From M3007 sp041741155 (lineage in GTDB: Bacteria; Bacteroidota; Bacteroidia; Chitinophagales; Saprospiraceae): a stretch of DNA of 64,000 nt. A program made the position numbers and the translations under genes. The DNA lies in the NCBI GenBank assembly GCA_041741155.1, contig JBGSKO010000211.1, forward strand, positions 62,001-126,000, in the 5' to 3' direction. The notes below the pieces were generated by a model that searched no databases, was not told where the DNA came from, and saw only the letters and a program-made list of their open reading frames with translations. This document shows, one piece after another, positions 8,257 through 17,168 of this stretch (position 1 is the stretch's first letter; the number at the start of each line of letters is the position of its first letter).

Positions 8257-9039
8257 TTATTTGCGGGTGGATGATTCCCCCCCGGCGAGTATGGTGTTTT
8301 TATAAAAAATGGAAATCAGCATATAGAACAGGATGACAACCGACAGCCCCAAACCTTTGAAAAAAAACAGCGCGGCAAAAGACACGATGAAAAACACGAG
8401 CGGCATCTTGTTTTCTTGCCAGTGAATGGAGCGAATTTTTAATCCAAACATCGGAATGTTGCTCACCATCAGGTACGAAAAAACGCCCACGATCATGTAG
8501 AGTACCCACGGCTGGGCTACTAAAAAAGAGCCGATTCCAAATTGGTTGTCGTGCGCTGCCAGGGTCAGCCCCAACACAAAGACCGTGCAGCCAGGTGTGC
8601 TCAAACCGACGAAATAATTTCGATGCGTAGTGTCCAGATTAAACCGCGCGAGGCGATAGGCAGCAAACATAGACAATATGAAGGCCGGTAATGCCATCGG
8701 GCAAATGGCTGGAGTTGCCAAAGCGGAACCTGCGGGCACTGTTTCCCAGGCGAAAAAACCAGTTGACGGTGTACACATAATTGTTGCCAGCAATCCGTAC
8801 AACATAGCGCCGGGTACTACTCCGAAACTCACTACATCGGCGAGTGAATCAAGTTCGCGCCCCATTGGGCCGGCCACTTTCAATGCCCGCGCCACCATGC
8901 CGTCGGCATAATCGAACAAAAAAGAACCCAAGGTAAACCACGCGGCAGCTATTGGTTGCCCGTACAGCAGGAGCACAACCGCACAGCACCCGCAGAACAG
9001 GTTGGACAAGGTGAGCAAGTTGGGTATGTGCTGACGCAT
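8257..9039 (-). CDS. pssA: CDP-diacylglycerol-serine O-phosphatidyltransferase
   Basis: This integral membrane enzyme makes phosphatidylserine, precursor of phosphatidylethanolamine. The 260 residues contain the CDP-alcohol phosphotransferase signature DGMVAR...G...D...D (within DYADGMVARALKVAGPMGRELDSLADV, residues about 45-70; its aspartates bind metal) and about seven hydrophobic segments. The N-terminal IPNLLTLSNLFCGCCA is typical for bacterial type II PssA. It heads a minus-strand group with purS (15 nt) and rsmI. Confidence 0.92.
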   Translation of the reverse strand: MRQHIPNLLTLSNLFCGCCAVVLLLYGQPIAAAWFTLGSFLFDYADGMVARALKVAGPMGRELDSLADVVSFGVVPGAMLYGLLATIMCTPSTGFFAWETVPAGSALATPAICPMALPAFILSMFAAYRLARFNLDTTHRNYFVGLSTPGCTVFVLGLTLAAHDNQFGIGSFLVAQPWVLYMIVGVFSYLMVSNIPMFGLKIRSIHWQENKMPLVFFIVSFAALFFFKGLGLSVVILFYMLISIFYKNTILAGGESSTRK

Positions 9040-9151
9040 GGGTTCAAAAATTGACGCTGTGAGCTTTTTTTGCGATCCGTAAAATTAGTTACAAGAGGGC
9101 ACAGAGCAAAAAGATACAACAGCGATAATAATTGCGGGGAATTTAGCCAAG

Positions 9152-9400
9152 CTACCCTCTCTGGTATTTGCCATAAATCCGCTCGATTACTTCAGCCATT
9201 CTCCGGTCTTTATCTGTGACGACGTTTCCGGCATCGTGGGTGGTGAGGTGGATTTCCACAGTGTTCCACACATTACTCCAGTTGGGGTGATGATTTTGCC
9301 TTTCGGCGTAAAAGGCCACTTCAGTCATAAAAGCGAACGCCTCCACAAAATCCCGAAACCGGAATGTTGCCTGTAAGCGATTTTTATCTTCGTGCCACAT
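9152..9400 (-). CDS. phhB: 4a-hydroxytetrahydrobiopterin dehydratase (pterin carbinolamine dehydratase)
   Basis: The 82-residue product has the PCD/DCoH signature: FRFRDFVEAFAFMTEVAFYAERQNHHPNW, then NTVEIHLTTHDAGNVVTDKD. The paired histidines in RQNHHPNW and the later TTHD histidine are the active-site residues known for the family. It recycles the pterin cofactor of aromatic amino acid hydroxylases. A tryptophan 2,3-dioxygenase is encoded divergently next door, so both may serve aromatic amino acid catabolism; phenylalanine hydroxylase itself is not in the window. Confidence 0.92.
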   Translation of the reverse strand: MWHEDKNRLQATFRFRDFVEAFAFMTEVAFYAERQNHHPNWSNVWNTVEIHLTTHDAGNVVTDKDRRMAEVIERIYGKYQRG

Positions 9401-9596
9401 GGGGAGATTGGTTAATTAGTAGATTGGCGTTGCCGCAAAAATAGGACGGGTTTAGTGGGTGGCCTCATCTTTTTTTCTCTGGCCAATTGGTTTTACCACC
9501 AAGCACCAATCAACGAATAAATTTTGAGGAGGGCTGTACCTTTGGTGCGCCGCAAACACCTCTTGCGGATACGCCTAACCACACACCCTATTTATT

Positions 9597-10526
9597 ATGC
9601 AAGAATTATTGGAGCAGATTGAGCAGAAGTACCATGCGCTCGGCCAGAACCCGGAAACCTATCTGCAAGGTCTTTTACTGAGCAAACCCGTCAACTACTG
9701 GGATTATATACAGGTGGATACACTGCTTTCCTTGCAAACCCCCCGGACAGACTTTCACGATGAAACCATCTTCATTGTTTACCACCAGATCACCGAGCTG
9801 GTGCTGAAACTGATCCGCCACGAACTTGAACAGCTTACGACGGGACCCCTTCCGGAGGTGCCGGTATTTATCGAAAAGATGCACCGGTTGGTGCGCTACA
9901 CCCGCTTGCTGAGCACCTCATTTGGTATTATGAACCAAGGGATGCGCTACGAGGACTACAACCAGTTTCGCCTGGCACTGGCGCCGGCCAGTGGATTCCA
10001 GTCGGCGCAGTTCAGGTATATCGAGTTGCATTGCACCCATTTGGAGAATCTGATCCCTTTGGCAAAAAAAGCACTTGTTCCGGCAGGGACTACCCTGGAG
10101 GACAAATTCCAGTACCTCTATTGGCAGGATGCCGGCTACGACCGTGCCACGGGTACCAAAACATTGACTCTGCGGCAGTTTGAGGAGCGCTACCTGGATT
10201 CCTTTGTGGCACTGGCCCACAAAATGGAGCCGGAAAACCTGTGTGCCCGCTACCTGGCCCTGGAGCAACAAGGTCTTTCGACGGATGAACTTCGCTCCGC
10301 CTTGCGCATTTTCGACCATACGTTTAACGTGGCCTGGCCGCTGGTACACCTTCAAACAGCCCACACCTATCTCGGCGGTGGGCAGCACGAAAAGGCGGCT
10401 ACAGGTGGCAGCCATTGGGAAAAATACTTGCACCCGAAATACCAACAGCGCATCTTTTTTCCGAGCCTTTGGTCCGACGAAGAACGAAAAGCCTGGGGGG
10501 ATGTGCAAGTGCCACAACAAAGTTAA
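9597..10526 (+). CDS. kynA: Tryptophan 2,3-dioxygenase family protein
   Basis: This heme enzyme opens the indole ring of tryptophan to N-formylkynurenine, first step of the kynurenine pathway. The 309 residues show NYWDYIQVDTLLSLQ, FIVYHQITELVLKLIRHELEQL (distal pocket His-Glu region), GFQSAQFRYIELHCTH and a late GGSHWEKYLHPKYQQRIFFPSLW block corresponding to the GTGGS-x-YL region. The length is close to the bacterial family. A TACCTTTG -7-like box at 9537-9544 precedes the ATG by 53 nt. Other kynurenine genes are not nearby. Confidence 0.9.
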   Translation: MQELLEQIEQKYHALGQNPETYLQGLLLSKPVNYWDYIQVDTLLSLQTPRTDFHDETIFIVYHQITELVLKLIRHELEQLTTGPLPEVPVFIEKMHRLVRYTRLLSTSFGIMNQGMRYEDYNQFRLALAPASGFQSAQFRYIELHCTHLENLIPLAKKALVPAGTTLEDKFQYLYWQDAGYDRATGTKTLTLRQFEERYLDSFVALAHKMEPENLCARYLALEQQGLSTDELRSALRIFDHTFNVAWPLVHLQTAHTYLGGGQHEKAATGGSHWEKYLHPKYQQRIFFPSLWSDEERKAWGDVQVPQQS

Positions 10527-10597
10527 TTCAAGTGAAAAGAGTTGGTTTTCTGCATTTGGAGACAAGCCCAAGACCGAAAGCCAACAGCAATTTTTAG

Positions 10598-10605
10598 TAC
10601 CTTTG
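10598..10605 (+). promoter_or_regulatory. Possible -7 element (TACCTTTG) before gyrB
   Basis: TACCTTTG fits the Bacteroidota -7 consensus TAnnTTTG, but I see no TTG at the proper distance upstream. If used, transcription would begin at about 10611-10612, at or inside the first ATG of gyrB, which would favour the second in-frame ATG at 10631 as the translation start. Confidence 0.35.
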
Positions 10606-10609
10606 CACC

Positions 10610-12598
10610 ATGAAAGAAGAAAAAGACGAGATGGAAACCAAGCCAGTTCAACCTGAAAAAAGTTCTGAATACGGTGCCAGTAGTATCACCGCCCTCGAAG
10701 GTCTTGAAGCTGTGCGCAAGCGTCCGGGGATGTACATCGGTAGCACCGACATCAAGGGGTTGCACCACCTTGTTTGGGAGGTAGTGGACAACTCCATTGA
10801 CGAGCACCTTGCCGGCCATTGCAGCCACATCTGGATGGTTATTCATCCGGATAACAGCATTACAGTAAAGGACAATGGGCGCGGTATTCCTACAGACATA
10901 CATCCAAAACTAAAAAAGTCGGCCCTTGAAGTGGTCATGACGGTGCTGCACGCCGGCGGTAAATTCGACAAGGATTCCTACAAGGTATCCGGTGGTTTGC
11001 ACGGCGTAGGTGTATCGTGTGTGAATGCACTTTCCATTCGCCTCCGTGCCGAGGTGCACCGCGATGGTAAAGTGTACGAACAAGAATACCGTCAGGGAAA
11101 ACCCCAGTACGACGTGCGGGAGATCGGGACGACTACCGAGCGCGGTACCATCGTAAACTTCCTGCCCGACCCTGAAATATTCGAAACCTCCGAGTATAAA
11201 TTTGATATTCTGGCCCACCGCCTGCGCGAATTGGCCTTCCTGAACAAAGGTCTGCGCCTTGAGCTCATAGATGAACGGGAAAAGGACAATGGGGGCTTCA
11301 AGACGGAACACTTTTATTCGGAAGGCGGCCTGCAGGAGTTTGTGATTTGGCTGGATGAAGCTAAAACCAGCCTGATTGAAAAGCCGATCTACATCGCCAC
11401 CAACGAAGAAAACGTGGAAGTGGAAGTGGCGATCATGTACAACACCTCTTACTCGGAAAATGTCATTTCCTTCGTCAACAACATAACCACCCGCGATGGC
11501 GGTACGCACGTAAGCGGTTTTCGCCGGGCACTCACACGGGAGTTCAAGAAGTATGGCGACGACAATGGCTTCTTCAAAAAAATCAACTTCAATATTAGCG
11601 GGGAAGACTTTATGGAGGGTCTCACGGCCATTGTATCGGTAAAAGTCCAGGAACCACAATTCAAGGGTCAGACCAAGGGCGAGTTAGGCAACTCCGAGGT
11701 GCTTGGCATCGTGAGCCGCTGTGTGGGCGATGCACTCAAAGTGTTTTTGGAAGAAAACCCGGGACAGGCCCGGCGCATCATTGACAAGGTGGTACTGGCT
11801 GCCACAGCACGCAATGCCGCGCGCAAAGCGCGTGAAATGGTACAGCGGAAAGGTGCTTTGACCGGCGGTGGCCTGCCAGGTAAACTGGCGGACTGCGCGA
11901 GCAGAAACCCTGCGGATAGCGAAATTTTTCTTGTCGAAGGAGACTCTGCAGGTGGAACGGCCAAACAGGGCCGCGACCGTCATGCGCAGGCTATTCTGCC
12001 GCTTCGCGGCAAAATCCTGAACGTGGAAAAAGCTCTGGAGCACAAAATTTATGAGAACGAGGAGATCAAAAATATGTTCACCGCACTCGGGGTATCGGTC
12101 GGTGAAGATGAGGAAGGCCGCCGGATTTTGGTTACGGACAAATTGCGTTACCATAAGATTGTGATCATGTGCGACGCCGACATAGACGGCAGCCACATCA
12201 CTACACTCATCTTGACCTTTTTCTTCCGCTACATGCGCGAATTAATCGAAAAAGGGCACATCTACATCGCGCAACCGCCGTTGTATCTGGTTCGAAAAGG
12301 TAAGAACCAGCGGTACTGCTGGAATGATAAGGATCGAAAGGAAGCTCAACTCGAATTCTCCGGGGGCAAGGAAGATGATGATTCTGTAAAAGTACAACGG
12401 TACAAGGGCCTTGGTGAAATGAATGCCGAGCAGTTGTGGGAAACTACTATGGATCCTAAAACCCGGATTTTAAAGCAGGCTACGATAGACGATGCTGCCG
12501 AGGCTGACCGGATGTTTGCCATGCTCATGGGCGATGAAGTCCCGCCCCGCCGGGCTTTCATCGAGGCTAATGCAAAATATGCACGGATTGATGTGTAG
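10610..12598 (+). CDS. gyrB: DNA gyrase subunit B
   Basis: This is the ATPase subunit of gyrase, which introduces negative supercoils with GyrA. The 662-residue protein carries the GHKL ATPase motifs (EVVDNSIDEH, DNGRGIP, GGLHGVGVSCVNALS), the transducer segment, and the TOPRIM domain (LVEGDSAGGTAKQGRDR, CDADIDGSHI). It ends with the GyrB-type QRYKGLGEMNAEQLWETTMDP. It lacks the insertion of proteobacterial GyrB, as usual in this phylum. Translation may start at 10610 or at the second ATG (10631, METKPVQ). A strong terminator follows. Confidence 0.96.
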   Translation: MKEEKDEMETKPVQPEKSSEYGASSITALEGLEAVRKRPGMYIGSTDIKGLHHLVWEVVDNSIDEHLAGHCSHIWMVIHPDNSITVKDNGRGIPTDIHPKLKKSALEVVMTVLHAGGKFDKDSYKVSGGLHGVGVSCVNALSIRLRAEVHRDGKVYEQEYRQGKPQYDVREIGTTTERGTIVNFLPDPEIFETSEYKFDILAHRLRELAFLNKGLRLELIDEREKDNGGFKTEHFYSEGGLQEFVIWLDEAKTSLIEKPIYIATNEENVEVEVAIMYNTSYSENVISFVNNITTRDGGTHVSGFRRALTREFKKYGDDNGFFKKINFNISGEDFMEGLTAIVSVKVQEPQFKGQTKGELGNSEVLGIVSRCVGDALKVFLEENPGQARRIIDKVVLAATARNAARKAREMVQRKGALTGGGLPGKLADCASRNPADSEIFLVEGDSAGGTAKQGRDRHAQAILPLRGKILNVEKALEHKIYENEEIKNMFTALGVSVGEDEEGRRILVTDKLRYHKIVIMCDADIDGSHITTLILTFFFRYMRELIEKGHIYIAQPPLYLVRKGKNQRYCWNDKDRKEAQLEFSGGKEDDDSVKVQRYKGLGEMNAEQLWETTMDPKTRILKQATIDDAAEADRMFAMLMGDEVPPRRAFIEANAKYARIDV

Positions 12599-12621
12599 TT
12601 AAAAACAGACTAATAAAAATG

Positions 12622-12654
12622 AAAAGGGGGCTGGTGTAAACCGACCCCCTTTTT
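12622..12654. terminator. Bidirectional terminator between gyrB and the M23 peptidase gene
   Basis: The stem AAAAGGGGG/CCCCCTTTT (12622-12630 with 12645-12653) continues inward through GGT/ACC around a GTAA loop and is followed by a T-run. The A-tract before the stem makes it work for the convergent minus-strand gene as well. Confidence 0.85.
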
Positions 12655-12701
12655 CTTGCTGTTTATTGTTTTTCTGTCTATAGTTTTGTTCTACAGTTCG
12701 G

Positions 12702-13685
12702 TTAGTCGAATGACTGGTTGGCCATATTGGCACTGTTCACCATTTGCTGATATTCCTGTGGTGTCAAGTTATCCATGCAAAAGTTGATCGGGTTAATTGG
12801 TTTGCCTTTGAAGTGTACTTCATAGTGCAAGTGCGGAGCAGTAGATAGCCCGGTATCACCTACCTCACCAATTTTTTGTCCTTTTTTGACGCGTTCGCCT
12901 TTGCGAATAGTCATCTTGCTCAGATGCGCATACCACGTCTCATAACCATAGCCATGGCTGATGCGAATACAATTTCCATATCCGTGGTGCCAGCCGGCTT
13001 CCAGTATAACACCGTCGCCGGATGATTGAATAGCCGTGCCGACACGAGCAGGAAAGTCCACACCCTCGTGGAATTTTTTGATCTTGTAAACTGGATGGAT
13101 GCGGTAGCCGAACCCGGAAAGGATGTTCATGCTTTTTTGCAATTTGTCCTCTCGTACAGGCTTTACGCTCGGGATGCTCGCAAGCATTTTTTGCTGATTG
13201 TTAGCCAACTCTTGGATGGTATCGAGCGATTTGCTCTGCATGGCCAATTGACGACTCAAAGCATCTATTTTTTCCACCGTGGAGCGGATGGAATTACCGC
13301 CATATTTGAAGGCTGTCAGTTCGGGGTGGGATTCATGACCACCTATACCGCTGTGCCAGATATCAGCGTCTATGGGCTCCATTCCAAATACAGCGCGGTG
13401 TACATTGGCATCTCGTTCCTGTAAATTTTGGAGAACCTTGGACATTGTGTTCAGCTGGTCTCCCAGCTGGCCGTACTTATTGTCCATTTGCTCAATCTCA
13501 CGGAGCAATTCTTTTTCTCGGGGAGAGGGGAAATAGGTGTACAGCAAGGCAAGCAAGGCAAATGACGTGACTAAAACGACGGAAAAAAATCCGAATGCTT
13601 GCCAAATTCTGGTTTTTACAGGGACTACGACTTTCTCGTACGTAAGGGTGTGAATGTTGTAAACAAACTTTTCTTTCCTGCCCAT
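12702..13685 (-). CDS. M23 family metallopeptidase, membrane anchored
   Basis: This is a peptidoglycan endopeptidase-like protein of 327 residues. It has a cytoplasmic N-terminus, one membrane helix at about 28-50, a coiled coil (55-95, further heptads 135-170) and a C-terminal LytM/M23 domain with intact zinc ligands: H206 and D210 in KFHEGVDF, and H285/H287 in APHLHYEVHF. The architecture matches division or cell-shape M23 proteins that cleave or regulate cross-links. A good promoter lies 189 nt upstream, so the transcript has a long leader. It is convergent with gyrB across a shared terminator. Confidence 0.92.
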   Translation of the reverse strand: MGRKEKFVYNIHTLTYEKVVVPVKTRIWQAFGFFSVVLVTSFALLALLYTYFPSPREKELLREIEQMDNKYGQLGDQLNTMSKVLQNLQERDANVHRAVFGMEPIDADIWHSGIGGHESHPELTAFKYGGNSIRSTVEKIDALSRQLAMQSKSLDTIQELANNQQKMLASIPSVKPVREDKLQKSMNILSGFGYRIHPVYKIKKFHEGVDFPARVGTAIQSSGDGVILEAGWHHGYGNCIRISHGYGYETWYAHLSKMTIRKGERVKKGQKIGEVGDTGLSTAPHLHYEVHFKGKPINPINFCMDNLTPQEYQQMVNSANMANQSFD

Positions 13686-13873
13686 ACTTTAATGGTTTAC
13701 CTGAGTCATCTGAATTGATTTTGAACACATAGTGCTCATTTTAAATCAATTGTGCGAACGACTACGGATTAGGTTGCTTTCTTGTTAAGAAGAAGACAAA
13801 TACGAGTGCCGATGTCGTCGCTAACGATACTTCAGGTTGGTTAAACTGTTTGGCACGTAAGCCAAGCAGCGCA

Positions 13874-13904
13874 CAAATGTATTAAAGCGACTACTACTGG
13901 CAAA
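13874..13904 (-). promoter_or_regulatory. Bacteroidota-type promoter for the M23 peptidase gene
   Basis: On the minus strand TTTG (13904-13901), a 19-nt spacer and TACATTTG (13881-13874) match the phylum consensus TTTG-N19-TAnnTTTG exactly. Transcription would start near 13867, giving a leader of about 180 nt. Confidence 0.7.
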
Positions 13905-14202
13905 ACAATTTGTCAAAAAATGCAATATTAGCCGTTAGTTGGACAAAAAAAACTATAAATACGGCTCTTGTAAGTTCATTTATTACCCAAAATAAAAGCC
14001 AGATGCGGGTGTGTTTCGAGTAATTATGGTCGGTTTTGAGCGGCAACGGCAGCGAAGAAACGACATTTGGCGGACCACCAACACCTTGATGGAAGTTTTA
14101 ACATTTTTCGTCTGGCAAATGACGTTGCGCAGCAGCGAAATCAAGCATTACGATCATTTTCCAATTTATATGCGGATCGTCCCTTTTAGGAAACGGTGAA
14201 AA
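13905..14202. other. Intergenic region without a recognised gene
   Basis: This AT-rich stretch lies between the M23 promoter and the 3' end of the patatin gene. It contains one short plus-strand open frame (14011-14199, 62 codons), which has no recognisable motif, no promoter and an Arg/Phe-rich composition; I do not call it a gene. I see no repeat or RNA gene here. Confidence 0.5.
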
Positions 14203-16236
14203 TTATATTCGGAACGTAACTGCTTTGGTGCCTGCGCGCGCGCTTTCCAGCATATCGCCCTCCATCGGTGCTCTTCTTGCCGATTCAGGTTTGAAGAGCG
14301 GGTTGTTTGTTGGGTCGTCAAACCAGTCTATGAGTGCTTCAACACTAAATTGCGGATTATCAACGTCCTCGGAATACGCGCCCAAGTCTTCCAGACCGAG
14401 CACATCTGCACCGATATATTGTCCCAGCTGGTAGTACGCCTCCCATTGTACTGGATCAAAAAACTGGTCGCTGGTGGATTCGTGCGGAAATGCCGGGTGG
14501 TATATTTTATATTTATAGGTGCCGTATTTCAGCAAGTCAGTGGGATCAAGATCGGGCTTACCCATTGGAGCCGTGACAGACGATTTTAGATAAACGAACG
14601 TGCCGACCTTTTTTGGGCGCTTGAGGTTTACCGTTTCCGTACATCCATCTTCCGTAAGGCGATCTTCCCACCACTGGAAGATGTCGGCTACCGCAAAGCG
14701 CTGTTTGGAATATACAGATGATGGGCGGGGGCGAATCATATCTTCGGGATGCTGGTTGTCGCGAAAGCGAACCTCCAACCCCAATTCGTTGCGGGCGCGC
14801 AGGATAAAGTTATTCAAATCAGTAAATTGGTAGGCATGGTCTTCGCCGGCATCCACCGAAATAATGAGACGACAGCCGCGGCGCAGCAATTCGTAGGCTC
14901 CCAGATTTTCGATGTGGCCACCATCGGAAATATTGATCATGCGGTTATTCGTGCCAATACGTCCGAGTAGTTCCCGGAAAAAGTAGATTGGCCACCACAC
15001 CAGATCAGTGGATTTTTTCATTTCCAGAGGGTTGGATACCCAGCAACCCAGGCGTGCATTGAATAACGTAACCAGTATGCTGAGTAAGGGGCTGGAATAC
15101 ATGCCCATACCGGGATTTACCGCCGCAGCGGAGATGGTGACAGCAGCAGGAAGCGTCATGGTGCGATAGTCATCATACTGGTCGGTAGGCACATAACCAG
15201 TCAATTTCGAGCCACAAAAAAGCGGACTGAGCAAAAAATAGTCGCTCGCCTTGGTTCCCATGAACTTGGCATCACCACTCGGGTTTTGCAAATTCAGACA
15301 TGTATTGATGAGCGGATACGGAGCCAGGACATTTTCTGGAACAAGATCATCGGCTTTGCACATATCCTTCAGCGCAATATTCCGAGCTTTTTTTGAAAAT
15401 TTGAGGTATAGATCGGCCAGTTGCTTTCGGTAATAGCGGTGAAAACTAATGGCATTTGGGTTAACATAAAATCCCAACACGATCAGGATAAGCATCTTGA
15501 TCAGGGCGTCCAACAGGCCGTCCTCGTGGTCGGTAGCACCTAAACCTGCCAACGAAATCCATGCATACAGCGCCATGAATGCCAGCGCCAATGCAGACTC
15601 AATTTGATTGAATAGTTTGGAAATACCCAAGTGGTAGTTCAGGTAAATATTGATGATAAAATGTGCTGTAAAGACTCCTCCGCCGAGGAAGAGTATCCAT
15701 TGCGTCAGGTCGGAGGCTAAGCCAATGCCGGAGGCAAAGGGGTTGGAGCCGAAAAAACTTGCGACAATGCTGTACGCGTAGTAGAGGATACCGGCGACGA
15801 TAAGAAGATTAATCATGCTCATGCCCCAACTCACCACAAATGCTACGGCCAACAGAATAGCGCTACTTGTTTTCCATATTCCATTTCCGGGAGTCATGTA
15901 TTCGCCGTGCTTGCGCATGGCGTCCATGTGTTCTTCCGTGAAAAGCTGATCGAATTTGCCCGTTTCTCTGATGGTTGACTGGATGTAGGAATGTGTGTAC
16001 CCACCGCCGGAAACAGAGCTCAGGTAGTCCGCATTTTTTAAAATGCCAAAGCGGTTGAACGTTTTTAGAACACCAAGATTAATGGTAGCGGAACGAATAC
16101 CCCCACCCGAAAGGGCAATACCAAACCAATTCTCCTCCTCTTCCGGGACACCATGTACGATACCTAATTTTTGACGGCGTACTCGAAGCAGTTCTTTTTC
16201 CTGAAGGATGACGTCGCGAAAGGAAAGTCTTGCCAT
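14203..16236 (-). CDS. Patatin-like phospholipase with central membrane segments
   Basis: The 677-residue protein opens with the patatin oxyanion block GIALSGGGIRSATINLGVL (near 43-61) and the nucleophile segment LSSVSGGGYTHSY, and has the catalytic Asp in NISDGGHIENLGAYELL in the C-terminal half. Between them are four to five hydrophobic helices (about 125-260), so the lipase halves flank a membrane domain. The family hydrolyses acyl esters of membrane lipids; the exact substrate is unknown. Start is ATG 16236 (MARLSFRDV), two codons inside a TTG-initiated alternative. It is divergent from the 143-residue unknown. Confidence 0.88.
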   Translation of the reverse strand: MARLSFRDVILQEKELLRVRRQKLGIVHGVPEEEENWFGIALSGGGIRSATINLGVLKTFNRFGILKNADYLSSVSGGGYTHSYIQSTIRETGKFDQLFTEEHMDAMRKHGEYMTPGNGIWKTSSAILLAVAFVVSWGMSMINLLIVAGILYYAYSIVASFFGSNPFASGIGLASDLTQWILFLGGGVFTAHFIINIYLNYHLGISKLFNQIESALALAFMALYAWISLAGLGATDHEDGLLDALIKMLILIVLGFYVNPNAISFHRYYRKQLADLYLKFSKKARNIALKDMCKADDLVPENVLAPYPLINTCLNLQNPSGDAKFMGTKASDYFLLSPLFCGSKLTGYVPTDQYDDYRTMTLPAAVTISAAAVNPGMGMYSSPLLSILVTLFNARLGCWVSNPLEMKKSTDLVWWPIYFFRELLGRIGTNNRMINISDGGHIENLGAYELLRRGCRLIISVDAGEDHAYQFTDLNNFILRARNELGLEVRFRDNQHPEDMIRPRPSSVYSKQRFAVADIFQWWEDRLTEDGCTETVNLKRPKKVGTFVYLKSSVTAPMGKPDLDPTDLLKYGTYKYKIYHPAFPHESTSDQFFDPVQWEAYYQLGQYIGADVLGLEDLGAYSEDVDNPQFSVEALIDWFDDPTNNPLFKPESARRAPMEGDMLESARAGTKAVTFRI

Positions 16237-16379
16237 AGACAATAAAAGTGGTTGGTGAAAAGAAGAGATGGCCGCAATTTCGGGCTACTTCACAAGAAAA
16301 TTGGCAAGACGGCGCGTCGTGGGCTAAATTTTTATGCTTTATTTTTGCTGGTACAAATAAATGGAACAGAGGTACCACC

Positions 16380-16811
16380 ATGCAATACGACGAATTTGGC
16401 TTTATTGAAGTAGAAACAGTTCCTCCTGAGCCGCATGTGCCCATGCGGGAACAATTTCCTCCGGAAGGGACGGATTACATGGGGGGACACAGCGATGGGT
16501 GGGAATACCGCAGCGTATTTGCTGGAAAAAATTTTGCCTACACCTATGAGATGGTTCGGCAGTTTCTGCAACAGGAGGGTTACGGCGACGTACCTATTCC
16601 GGAATCGGCAGAGGATATGCGGTTGTTTCGAAAGCCGCGGGTGCGACAACTCCAGTTGTTCAGCGAACGCGGGTATGTGCATAACCCGATCAAAATTCTT
16701 TTTCCCACCGAACCAAGGTTGCGCACAACCTTGATTCTTTGTGTGTATAATGAGCAAGTTGTAAGGCATTTGTTGCGGTTTCATGGGGTGGAGCCGAATC
16801 CAATGGTATAA
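16380..16811 (+). CDS. Hypothetical protein, 143 residues
   Basis: No family is recognised. The protein is soluble and acidic to neutral, with an acidic, Pro-rich start (MQYDEFGFIEVETVPPEP) and a C-terminal half with a TTLILCVYNEQVVRHLLRFHG strand-helix. An AGAGG lies 10 nt before the ATG at 16380, and a TATTTTTG -7-like box lies 33 nt upstream (16340-16347), which supports this start over earlier in-frame codons. It is divergent from the patatin gene, and its 3' end faces the tRNA-Asp terminator. Confidence 0.6.
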   Translation: MQYDEFGFIEVETVPPEPHVPMREQFPPEGTDYMGGHSDGWEYRSVFAGKNFAYTYEMVRQFLQQEGYGDVPIPESAEDMRLFRKPRVRQLQLFSERGYVHNPIKILFPTEPRLRTTLILCVYNEQVVRHLLRFHGVEPNPMV

Positions 16812-16834
16812 CAATGCCCCTCCAAAGGCGGTGG

Positions 16835-16879
16835 TCAAAAAAAAACGCAACTGCCTGAATACACAGACAATTGCGTTTT
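16835..16879 (-). terminator. Intrinsic terminator of tRNA-Asp
   Basis: A perfect 9-bp stem (AAAACGCAA at 16842-16850 with TTGCGTTTT at 16871-16879) is followed on the minus strand by a run of nine T's. It lies just downstream of the tRNA. Confidence 0.8.
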
Positions 16880-16886
16880 GTAGTTG

Positions 16887-16960
16887 CGGTCTGGACGGGA
16901 CTCGAACCCGCGACCTCCGCCGTGACAGGGCGGCATTCTAACCAACTGAACTACCAGACC
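16887..16960 (-). tRNA. tRNA-Asp (GTC)
   Basis: Read on the minus strand, the acceptor stem GGTCTGG/CCAGACC closes the cloverleaf with a G discriminator base. The D loop AGTTCAGTTGGTTAGA, the anticodon loop CTGTCAC (anticodon GTC) and the T arm GCGGGTTCGAGTCCCGT are all standard. CCA is not encoded. A promoter and an intrinsic terminator flank it, so it is an independent unit. Confidence 0.97.
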
Positions 16961-16987
16961 GTATTATGCTTTCCGTTGAAAGCGCGG

Positions 16988-17019
16988 CAAAGATATGCTA
17001 ACTCATTTCGTTTGACCAA
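16988..17019 (-). promoter_or_regulatory. Promoter of tRNA-Asp
   Basis: On the minus strand TTG (17019-17017), a 21-nt spacer and TATCTTTG (16995-16988) match the Bacteroidota consensus. The -7 box ends 27 nt before the mature 5' end, leaving room for a short processed leader. Confidence 0.7.
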
Positions 17020-17168
17020 GCATGGATGAAAAAAAATTATTGAGAGGCTTTTTCCATCGGCCATCGCGTACCTTTGCAGGCTTCGCTGCTCAGCAAAAAT
17101 GGGCAGTATGCGCAGGTATCCTGTTCAAATAAAGAGCCACCTTAATTTACTTCACCTTTACCCAGATC

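Noticed and set aside
14011..14199. Possible 62-residue gene downstream of the M23 promoter region
   Set aside because: No motif, no promoter on its strand, unusual composition; not supported.
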